A stretch of 64,000 bases of DNA from positions 163,797,043-163,861,042 of the forward strand of contig CP136069.1 of assembly GCA_032622095.1 (NCBI GenBank), read 5' to 3'. Below, in pieces: positions 47,001-59,000 of this stretch (position 1 is its first letter; each line of letters begins with the position of its first letter). The position numbers were made by a program, and so were the translations under genes. The DNA comes from Siphonodentalium dalli. Taxonomy: Eukaryota > Mollusca > Scaphopoda > Gadilida > Siphonodentaliidae. The notes below the pieces were generated by a model that did not search any database, was not told the DNA's origin, and saw only the letters and a list, made by a program, of their open reading frames with translations.

Positions 47001-50000
47001 GGGGAAGACCGGTGTAACACGTCATCTTCCCCCCCAGGATATCTTCCCCCGCGGGGGAAGATATCCTGGGGGGGAAGATGACGTGTTACACCGGTAAGTC
47101 TAAACTGAATGGAATGAAATTTGGTATGTAGCTTTACTAGCACAAAATACAGGTCAAGTTCGAATTCAGGTTCCACAAACTAATTTACACCAGAGTTATG
47201 GCCCTTTTTACAAAATACAGGTAAAGTTCGAATTTGGGTTCTGCATGCCAATTTTCATCAGAGTTATGGCCCTTTGTTGGAATTTTTTACTCAATTTTCA
47301 TTTCCAGATGATAACTTCAGTAAGTCTGAACTGAATGGAATGAAATTTTGTATGTGGGTTTACTAGCACAATGTACAGGCCGAATTTGGGTTCCGCCCGC
47401 CAATTTTCACCAGACTTTTTGTTGGAATTTGCATTCAATTTTCATTTCTGGATGATAACTTCAGTAAGTCTGAACTGAATGGCACGTAATTTGGTATGTG
47501 GATTTAGTACCATATAATAAAGATTAAGTTCGAATTAGGGTTCCTTCCGCCAATTTTCACCAAAGTTATGGTCCTTTTTGTTGGAATTTGCACTATTCGT
47601 TAATTTTTAACAGATTCTTTATTATGCTCATTTTATTTCAAATTGATTTCGTTAATGGTAAATTTTAAACTTTTCTTTTACTATCATTCATTTCATTATC
47701 AATTTTACCAGAATTTTGAGCTCTGTCTTTGCACCATCAATTCAGATGGCCCTTTGTTCATGTCTACATTTTTGACAAACCACGGGTGTATTTTGCCACA
47801 CCCTAGCGATGCTCTTGTTAAAGTAATGGTAATGCATTACTTCTCATTTTAAAAGTGATTGTAATGGTAATTGTAATGCAGACAATGTAATGGTAATTCT
47901 CTACTTTGTAATGTACCCATCCCTGCTAACATATAAGGACTACCCTCCATATTTAGGGTGGTGATTTTGTTGCAACATTGTATGAATTATGTGGCAATAT
48001 AGAATATAATATATAGACTATTACCACTAATAATTAAAGCAATACATGTTTGGCTTGAGAAAATGGCGATACAATTTGTACTGCTTATTAAATATTGATT
48101 TAAAGATACATAATCCAAATTTATGCTCCTGAATTATATTTCTTTGGCTTTGGGGGTAAAAAATATTTTATTAGAGTCGAGGAACCCACCCATCAAAGTT
48201 CAGAGTTATCATTTATAAATTTTTGGAATCTGATATTTTATACCACCTGGAATAGATGGCAGCCAAGCAAATATTCAACGAGCCGACTGATATATACTCT
48301 TGATATCAAATTGTGTTCAACAAAATGTTGATATATAACATGTTTTGGGAAATTTTATACTATAGTTGACAGTGGTTAGCATTACTTTTGGTAAATAATC
48401 AATTCTGATAACTGAAGCGTCTTTTGAAGAAATGTTCTTGTTGTTGGAATCTGATGACACGCCATCATACGGGGACCGTCGAATCAGATTGTGTACCTTT
48501 AATAATGGCTTAATGATTTAATAATGGCCTGATGATTAATAATGGCTTACTGATTTAATAATGGCCTGATGATTAATAATATTTTGATGATTAATAATTT
48601 CTAGGCATTTACCAGTATCTGAATCTGCAACATTTTGAGTGAGAGCACTATTTATCACAACAGTAGATGTTGCCATGCCAACAACTAACACTGGGATGCC
48701 CATGAAGCAAAACTGCCAGATATTTCCCACCATAGCCTGAAATGATATTAATTGTCTCGTAGAAAATGTTTCATGATAAATAAGCAAGAGTTATCAATAA
48801 AGATATCATAGTTTTGCACCTATTATCAACCTTGGCTGATATCATCCCAAACTCGGCTGATAACCACCAAACTCAGCTGATATAAGTTGTGACTGATATC
48901 AAACTAACCAAATTAATAACCCCTACGCATTGTAGATACTGTGGCCGAGTGCTTGGCATAAGGGTATAATGTGTGCTTGCATAGAAACGACAAACCACAT
49001 TTGATCAAAATCTTTATTGTTGGGATTTTTCCATGTGAAATTCTCATCCTGGTAGATTTTCATGAGCAGAAGCCGTGAATCAAATTTGGTCAAAATCAAA
49101 TAACGTTACTTGGGTAAGCCTTGAAATAGTGTGTCTGATATCTTCAGAATGAGGTCCCCAGAGGTGAATTTAGTAATGCTACTGCACACAGTGGGCTAGC
49201 ATCACCAAATTCACCCCTCTGGGGACCTCATTCTGCTTAGGCCACATCTTCTGAGAAGTATCTGTAGTCTCAAATTAACATTGTTTTTAGCTACTTTTTC
49301 CCTTCTATTCAGTTTCTACATCCCCCTAATTTGCAGAAGATAAATTGCGTAATCGAGGTGACTAATGGGTGAACATCACTAATATCAATTGGGGAACTTC
49401 AATCTGATCCCAGACCTCATTCTGCAGACACATTAATTCAGGCGTTTTCCCATAGAAACAGACTATTTTGTTTATCTGGCCCAAGCCTTGAAATAGTGTG
49501 TCTGTCATTTGCAGAATGAGGTCCCCAGAGGGTGAATTTAGTGATGCTACCCCGCTATCACCAAATTCACCCTCTGGGGACCTCATTCTGCTGAGGTGTA
49601 AGCAGAATGAGGTCCCCAGATGGTGAATTTGGTGATGCTAGCCCGCTATGCAGGGTAGCATCACTAAATTCACCCTCTGGGGACCTCATTCTGCAAATGA
49701 CAGACACACTATTTCAAGGCTTGATCTGGCCTAATAGCTAGTCTTATGTAGCAAATTTCACATCCAGAAAACAATATAGGAGACATAACTCCTGAAATTC
49801 ACACCCAGAAATCAATAAATCTTTTATTTTGGTGTTTCAGTTGACTCACTTTTTGTGCAAAAGTAATTCATTGCAACATATCACCAATCTTACTGGACAT
49901 CGCATCAAAAATAATCAACAATCGATCAAAAACTGTCCGCAATATAAATTCAAATATTCTATATAATTGCAGACGAATACATTTGTCTCAATCGCTATAT

Positions 50001-53000
50001 CCTGTGATGTCCAATTAATTCGGTCTCACATGCATAATTTCATGATTCATGCTCTGGGTACCATGAACAAAAATAATGCACCCACAGAAATGATGGAAAG
50101 GGGATACATCCAGGATCAACTTGTGTTACATACACGTCAATTTTGATTGCTTTGCAATTATTTCAGGTGCAAGGAAATGGCCACTTTTCAGTGACAAAAA
50201 TCAAAATTTTCACCTGACGGCCCCATCACGTTATGTGTTCTCAAAACAGCCTCATTTATTGTCCCCTGGCAGAAACGCTGTAGCATCATGTGTAATATCA
50301 TATACCAGACCTTGTTATCATATGACGCTGATGTTATATTTGGTTTATTGGGGTTTATCATCGTTTCAGACGCTAGGCCATATCATGACATCAGTTTTAT
50401 GGATTGAGGAAAGACCATGCTGAGAGTAATTTCACAAAAAATCACCCCCACTGCACATAGAAACCACAGTCCCAACCCTGGATAACGCAACTGATTTATT
50501 CAAGGAATAACTGTTTAATTATTAGTTTTCGTATATTGCTGAATTTCTGACCACGATTTTTGTGACATGTGGAAATTCTCCATTTCATATATATATGTAC
50601 AGTAATGCTCTAATTAATCGACTCCTTAAACACAGCAAAATTATGGGTAACTTTTCAGAATTTAGTCGGAAATATGGCTTGTTGCCATTCATCGGGGAGA
50701 GCTTTCCGATGAATGGCAACAAGCCATATTTCCGACTAAATCCTGAAAAGTTACCCATAATTCTGCTGTGTTTAAGGAGTCGATTAATTAGAGCATTACT
50801 GTAGGTACTTTGAGTGTTATGACTAAATTTGTGTTAGGGATCTGTGTTGGAAATGTCAGCTTTATACCTGATTGTTCTATCTGACCTGATCATTCTATCT
50901 GAGGTCAGCAGACCATTTCTAATCATTCTCAACTTACCAGTATCAAATAGCCAATGGCCGATATGAGAACAGACCATTTCAGTATGACATCATCATTGGC
51001 AATATTATGAATGATCCCAATGCCAAAACCTTGAACTATCTGAAAATATAAGTAAAGTTATGTGTGACCCGCCATATCAAATCCAGTCGTAAGTCGGGAT
51101 ATTTTTACCCTGTGCCAAAGCATTCTCTTATATATGCGAGTCGACCATAGGTCGCCTCGCATATATAAGAGAATGCATTGGCCTAACAATTTTTTATCAT
51201 TTTTTTAAAATAAATGTTTCTTACAATTTTTAGGACATAAAATAAAAAACATCCATTACCCTGCAGGGAGCCCCACACATATATAGAAGTATATAGAAGA
51301 GTGTCGTCTGCTCATGTTTGTCTGGGGTTCTGTATGGGTGAAATTATAAAATTGTTAAAGAATACAAGAAAAAATTATTAAAATTGTAAACAATTGTTAG
51401 GCCAATGCATTCTCTTATATATGCGAGGCGACCTATGGTCGACTCCCATTTATAAGATAATGCATTGGCACAGGGTTAAAAAAATCCCAACTTACGACTG
51501 GATTTGATATGGCGGGTCACATATGCATAACATATACTGAAATCAATCTGTGGTGGTAAAAACCTATGGTATTGGTTGATCAGTATGAATCATTCAAAAA
51601 AGTGCTTAATATTTAAAGGTTTAATACTGGCAGTTGAAAACTATATTTATTCATAAATTAATTTTGATCTTGCTGTGAAAATAGAAAAAATATATAACTT
51701 CATCCGTGAGTGGAGTATCATTGGCTAAAACACTATCAAAATCTTTAACCCTTTCATGGCAGGAGTTGCGCTGGTGCAGCATTAAAGATCTTGTGCCAGT
51801 GCATTCACTTATATATGTGGGAGCCTTGCATATATAAGAGAATGCACTAGCTTACAAGGTCAAAGTAAATATTGTTATGCCAATGTATTTTCTTATATAT
51901 GCGAGTTTCCCATAGGGACACAGGGTTTTCGCAAAATTTTAGGAAGGTCTAGTCATGGAAGGGATAAAATGGGAAACAATCTATTATATCACCAGATCAT
52001 CATATAGCCATATACACACACATCTACAGTAGGGTGAATCAAATCTGTGAACATGTCAATGAAAAGGAACATTATCAAAAGTATAATAAATATTATTAAT
52101 ACATTGGACCGTGGAATTGTTATCGACGACCATGGTAAATTGATAAATTCTGCAGAAGAGCTTTCACACAAAACCTTGATAAGTTTACTTTGGTTTTAAA
52201 GATAAATTGCCGTTCTTAGACTACTTATCACCAAAAAAACATGCTGAAATTACATAATACTTTTATTGCACCAAATTATGACCTATGGATCAGAAATTTG
52301 GATATCGGATTTTGTTTTTAATCCCAAATTATGTCAACAAGTTATGCCTTTAGCATTTTATAATTAGATATATGATTGGCATTCATGGCAAAGCATTTAA
52401 CTATACAGGCGGAACTTAGCTGCTATCCTATGTATCCTATGTCTAAATTTTTAAACAGATGTTAAAATTTAACAAAAAACTTGATAAAATAATTAAAGTA
52501 CCATTAAAGTAATTGAAAAGTCATTAATTACATTGTCAAGTAATTGTATTTAAGGATACGGGCGGCCTTCGCATTGGGTATAGCTGTTAAAATACTCAAA
52601 TCCGCTAAAACTTCCATAAACAGAAAGAATATTATACAATAGACAGATGTTGTTCTTATACCAATAATAAATATCGCATATTGTACTTTGCATGTTATTG
52701 TTATGTTTGTACGCTTTGTTATGTAAACAAACATCAAAAACATTACAGAACTATTTGTTTATAGAAAAACACTTGGAACTACCGGATCGTCTAATGAAAA
52801 TGTTCCGTTGCGCTGATAAAATTATTGGTGCCATCAAGAATCTCATTCAAATGACACCAAATTATATTTTAATCGACCCATTTCAAAATCCAGCTAATCC
52901 ACATTACTTCATGATTGGGAAATGATCAGACAGAATACGTGTGCATAATATAATTGTTCTTGCAAAGAGATGAATATTTTTCATCGCATTCATATCATCA

Positions 53001-56000
53001 TTATGCTATACTATTAGTATATTCTTGAGGAAATTATCATAATTTGATAAATGGTATCTTTAATTACTTTGTGTTTTGAATTTAATTGTAATTGAGCTTT
53101 TTGAAAGTAAATGTAATTGTATTTAATTACTTTGTGTTTTGAATATACTTGTAATTTTTTAATTGTAATTGAGCTTTTTGAAATTAAATGTAATTGTATT
53201 TAATTACTTTGTGTTTTGAATGCAATTGTAATTTTATTTCTAATTAAGCTTTTTGAAAGTAAATGTAATTGTATTTAATTACTTTGTGTTTTGAATATAA
53301 TTGTAATTTTATTTGTAATTGAGCTTTTTGAAAGTAAATGTAATTGTATTTAATTACTTTTGGAAAGTAATTGACCCATCCCTGATAAAACAGATCAAAT
53401 TTACAATAGAAATTTCTTTACATTACTTTATAATGCAGCTTACCGGTCTGACAGAGTAGCTCATGAAAGTGGAAATATTGCATGGACTAGTCACTTAATA
53501 GAATTTCAATGCAAGATAAAACTGTCATCATTTGATCTCACTGCAAATAAATTTGACAAATTTGTGAGAATATTTTATAAAGAAAAAGTCAACATACATA
53601 GAATTTGAAAAATTTAAATAGCAAATTCCGGTAAACTCAGGATATTTGAGGGTTTCCGACTTCAAAATTATCTTACTTTCAATTTATCCTTGACTAAAAT
53701 CTGTATGAGTGAGGTAGGAAGATATCATAATCCAATAAAAGATTATGATGAAATTTATTGCCCCCAATTGCAAAAAGAAAGTTGAAAATGAAGAACATTT
53801 TATTCAAGAATGTACCCTTTACATTAGCTTGAGGGGAAATTATAAATCTATATTTATAACACCGTTCACTGCCGAAAACCAATGGGTAATTCCATCCCGT
53901 ATGCCAACATGGGATTTGATGTTTTGCCGATAGTAGATGATCTTTTACGTATGTATGAGTAATGGTTCGACCAATATCGGGTCATATGATGCTGAAACAT
54001 GTTATAAGACTACTACGAGATAACTCGTAGTCGGCACCTGGGACGGAATTTATTAGTGTTTCATCCCTGGTGCCAACTACGAGTTATCTCGTATGTAAAT
54101 ACAATTACGTTGTCAGTGTCTTAGATGACGAAGAGTGCTATACATGTACAAGCATATCGTATGTAAGACATGGTAAATGAATTTATAGATGATAATTGGT
54201 ACAGACTACGTCGAATAAGACGTAAAAAAACATAATATGTATTTACCTACGAGATAACTCGTAGCTGGCACCAGCGATGACCACTGGTGAGTTTCATCCC
54301 AGGTACCGACTACAAGTTATCTCGTAGGAGCTTTATAACACGTTTCATCTCTCATTTGACCCGGATTTGATCGACAAAAAATGTATAAAGCACGATAATT
54401 CCTTTATATATACACAATGTGTCCGGGAATGGTCTAGTCGCACATGTATATCATGGTTCAGGGATGTACAGAAGAGGTCCTGGTGAATTGGAGTATCCTA
54501 CCAAGATTTCTATCTGGACCCCACCCCTTGTTCGTGCTGTGGGAATCGTATCTCAAACCATCGTAATTATACATATAAAATCGATCAATGGGATCGTTGG
54601 GCATGTATTGGCGCATACACCAACATTGCTTACAGTTTGTGTTATTATTTATGTGGTATGAACATTACTACGAGTTAACTCGTAGTAGCAGTCCCCATGG
54701 AACTGTTTACTACGAGTTAACTCGTAGTGGCAGTGAACGTGTTAAAAGCAGAAATATCAATCAAATCTATATTAATTTAACAATACTGTATACATCCATC
54801 AGTAAGCCCAGGGGGCCCATTAATTTTTTTTAACACAAATAGTTTGGATTGGGCTTATCTTCGAGGACCCCCACATGTAAAATCTGAGTTTGCATTCATA
54901 GTGCTAATCTAATGTCTTGTTTGATATGAATCAGGATGTATATTGTTTTAGTTAATGAAAATAATTGTAATGAAACACAATTGGGCAAGTAGTATTAATG
55001 AGTTTACAATGGAAATTAGCTGGAGTAATGCTATTTTTGTTCATGAATTATTGTCATCTTTATTCATAGTTAACTTGACATTTTTGTATACTTGCCCTCT
55101 AAGTTCTAAAAATTGGGGTGGGATTATCTACAAGGACCACCCCATGATTTGTTTGGGAGCAAAAACATAGACTGGGCTTATCCTCAGGGATGGGCTTACT
55201 GACGGGTGTATAGAGTAGGTATACAAAACATATATATGATTTTACTAATCCTTCCATGACTGGAGCTTCCTGAAATTTTGGAAAACCCTGTGCCAACACA
55301 TTCTCTTATATATGCGAGTCTCCCATAGGGAGCCTCGCATATATAAGAGAATACATTGACCTAACCATAGGAAATTGTATATAAGATAAATTATATGTCA
55401 AAAAGGAAGTCTTCAGAAGAATATTGAAAAAATAATCAATGTTTTCACCATAACTATGTATAATGAATTCTTCTTACCATAGTAAGTACTCCTATATAAG
55501 AAAGGACATAACCATTTTGATGTGCCTCAAGATGGAATGTTTCTATGGCAACCACAGCAAACATACTATGGAAAATACCAGCAGGAATACCTGAAATAGA
55601 TTAAAATCTAATGTCAGTATTTAGCTTTGGTCAAATTTTGACACAAGGCAGAAAATTTTATTGCAAAGGTTTTTGTCAATCTAAAATTGACAAATAACTG
55701 CACACAAGTTGACTCATCTGTAAAAGATGCAGAAAAAAACGTTGTAGATGGTAATTACATAAAAAAAACAAGAGATTTACCTTGAAAATTTCACTGCAAA
55801 ATTTCTTGCTTCATGATGCACTGTAAACATGTGCTCGGACTAAATTTTCAAATAATTATAAAATTTGCTAATCTTCCACTAATAGTATTCCCGCAAACAA
55901 AAGTAATGATACGGTAAGTAAATCAAAATTAATTATTATTACTTCCAATATAAAAATACATATTTTGCAGTAAATAATTTCATGGTAAGCATGTGATTCT

Positions 56001-59000
56001 GGTCATGCAAAGTGAGGACCTCTGATCCTTAAGGTGTTCAAATCAATAATCAGTATCTGGGTAGAAATATATCAAGGTGTTCAAATCAATAATCAGTATC
56101 TGGGTAGAAATATATCAAGGTGTTCAAATCAATAATCAGTATCTGGGTAGAAATATATCTTTAAATGAATTCAATTTAAAGTTAATGGAATATGCATATG
56201 TTTCAAACTTTGAACTGAAATGATTTTACTTAATCAGTTTTAAATGGACAGTAATAACAACAAAAGGTGTGCACTCGAGTGCTAGCTTACCCCCACCGTG
56301 GCAAATTCAACCCACATTATCTGTAAACCCAACAAAAAAGATTTTTAACTTTAAAGAAAAATTTGGATTAATAATTTTGATATTGGTTCATATTTGTTCG
56401 AATGATTGCAGAAACCCAAAAAAAGGTAGAAAATGAAACTCAACCTTAACATCTAAGATGGCTTTTGTCGAGTGTGATAGCATCCAAAAAAATGGAAGTT
56501 TCAAATATCTACAATCAAAACTGTAGGAGGAGTTGATTACACCATGAAGGTACCCTCATACAGAAAAACAGAAAATTATAAAAAAAACAAATTTCAAAGT
56601 CCATAACTTTGGGAAAAATCATTGGATCAAACTCAAATTCGAACTTGACCTGTATTTTCATATGAACGACCCACAAAAAAAACAGAATTTCCAATTAAAC
56701 AATCCAAACTTGAGTTATCATCCGGAAACCAAAGAAAAAACAAGTAAAATTGAATTTTCTAAGTCGAAAAGCCCATAACTCTGAGAAAAATCATCGGATC
56801 AAACTCAAATTCGAAATTGACCTGTATTTTGATATCATTGACTCACACAATTGAACAGTCCAAACTCAAATTCGAACTCAACCTGTATCTTGATATGACT
56901 GATCTACAAAAAAACGGTATTTGCAATTAAAGGATCCAAACTTGAGATATCATCCGGAAACCGAAAAAGTGAGAACGGAAACCGAAAAAGTGAGAAATTT
57001 TCTAAGTCGATAATGAGGCGTAACTTTCAAAAAAAAAGTCGGACCGAACCGCAATTAGCATCATGCGGAGAGACAGTCCCAAGGAGATTGCATACAAAAA
57101 ATTATTGAAATTGGTTCATAGTTGTTCGAGTTATGATATGAGGTCGGACGGACGGACGGATGGCTCGACACACGGAGGGAGAAAGCGTGACGGACAGACG
57201 CAGTCAATCCAGTATACCCCCCATTTTCTTCGAAAGTGGGGGTATAATTAAAGTAGATCACAATAGATATCTTTATTAACAAAATTGGATATAAAAAATA
57301 CTGGTACATGTAGTTTGCTCTTTACATGCACCCATATCTGTGTTATTTTGAATAACAATTTCTTTTCTCTAGTAAAAAATAAATAATTCCTTATTTAATA
57401 TATATAACAGCTCTATGATCAAAGTAGGGCACTGCGAATTGGAACCAATGCAATAATACCACTTGTTTGAACCTGGGAAATATAGTGCCCAAAACCATGG
57501 GACAAAGACCAATTCAATAGTATTACTATATCTACTGAAAAATGGGGTAAGAAATTACACAGTCTGATAAATATTCAGACTCCGTCTCATTTCTATTAAT
57601 TACATCTGATGACACTGGAACTCTAAACTGATTTCAGGGATGAAGGGGGGAAATCCCCATTTTGTGAAAATTTATTAATACTCATGTGTCCAAATAAGGC
57701 AATGTTTATAATTGCAATCCACACATAGATCTACATGCGTGCCCATGAAGTCATGTAAACATGCCCCTGCTAACCAATTTTCATGCAATAAAAGCGCATT
57801 TCAAGGTTTGCTTCACAATATACAGAATACAAGTTTCACCGTTCAGATGCTATATAATGAACAATGAAATGAAGATATAACGATAAAATATTATTGAGCT
57901 GTACTGAGGTCATGTTGCTCCTTATTTAGAATATGCACGCCATTTACTACATTTACTCTACAACTGTAGCAAACTATCCATATTTGACACATAACATAAT
58001 TCTACTTGTAGGTCGCCCACAGAAGTTGAGTCCTGAGCAGAAGGAGGTTCCCAGAGGGTGAGTTTGGTGATGCTAGCCCACGGTGCAATATAGCATAACT
58101 AAATTCACCCTATGGGTTAACAAACTAGTTATTACCTGTAGCAGCTTTGACTAACATCAGCTTGAGCACTTTAGGCTTGGCCAGTAACGAAACAAACTTG
58201 GTTATGCTGAACACCTTCTCTGTGTGCTCTGAAGTATTACTTTTGTTCTCCATTCCTACAATTGAGTATCTATCATGAGTTTAATCAATACCTTTAATGA
58301 GTTTGTAGGCCAGTAATGACCACAGTTGTACCTCCAGTCAACCACAGTCAAGTGGTATCACTGCGAATGCTAGCGGTTGACATGTGGTATCTGCCGGTAA
58401 TCTTACCACAATAATAGTTTTTAACTACGACAGCAAAAATGGCAAATTCAATCTAGAAATTTTGAAACATGTCAGGGTCAACCTCATTAAGGAGGGTCGA
58501 TTAATTAGAGCATAGCTCTATCATTTATTTTCATATATTTTATTTTGAAAATAGTCTTGTTTATTACAACTAGGGGAGTTGCTTTTCACTGGCCATGAAG
58601 GTTCAGATATTGTGCTATCCTATTCATGATTGTTTGAAGAAAAATTCCAGACAAAACATAGGGCTATATAAATGCAGGTATATGTCATACATTTAGTATA
58701 TTACAACCTTTATATATTTAGTATATTACAACCTTTATATACAATATAATATTTCTGTCAGAGGTACCCAGAGGATGAATTTGGTGATATTAGCCCACTG
58801 TACAGGATAGCATCAGTAAATTCACCCTCTGGGGACCTCATTCTACAAATGTCAGACACACTAATTCATTGGCCAATTTGACCAGAGACAGCGCGAAACC
58901 TGTTTTAACAGTACCTTTTTTATCAACTGATGTGATATTTTTCTTGGTTGTTCCTGGTATTGCCATCATGACACAGACGATGCTAATGACTGATCCGAGG

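Larger units (their letters stand above)
35576..47096. mobile_element. Family F: 11.5-kb foldback element of G-run/C-run monomers with TA target duplication
   Basis: Termini ccggtgtaac and gttacaccgg, flanked by TA (35574-35575 and 47097-47098). The left arm (35576-36554) and the first part after the E insertion (44729-45490) carry direct monomers of about 165-180 bp: gtccaggtcaggatatct, a C run, acccagcacctacatgacaa, ttatggttttatcgctcgtt, catgaaacagcgagaaatta, gtttgagtcagggtttgg, a G run. From 45490 to 46745 the same monomers run inverted. The outermost arms (35576-35860 and 46745-47096) are also mirror images. C/G runs vary from about 7 to about 25. No ORF. Confidence 0.88.
35546..47819 (+). 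mobile_element. G-type HINE/pearl-like element split by the foldback element
   Basis: The head ctttttatgtgcccattttt + taaatttag (35546-35573) is cut at TA. The element resumes at 47097 with taagtctaaactgaatggaa and runs through monomers to tgccacaccctagcgatgct + cttgtt at about 47818. The consensus ctttagtaagtct reads across the junction when the insertion is removed. Confidence 0.8.
35231..47925. mobile_element. hAT-like outer element of the nested stack
   Basis: Left end cagggatgggtaatggtaat; right end reverse-complemented cagggatgggtacattac. Flanks ctaacatg (35223-35230) and ctaacata (47926-47933) match at seven of eight bases, as expected for an old 8-bp hAT duplication. taatggtaatg motifs populate both subterminal zones. 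Without the insertions inside, it would be only about 0.5 kb. Confidence 0.68.

Noticed and set aside
50121-50423. 100-codon plus-strand ORF in the transporter intron
   Set aside because: No homology recognised, no splice or regulatory context, length expected by chance.
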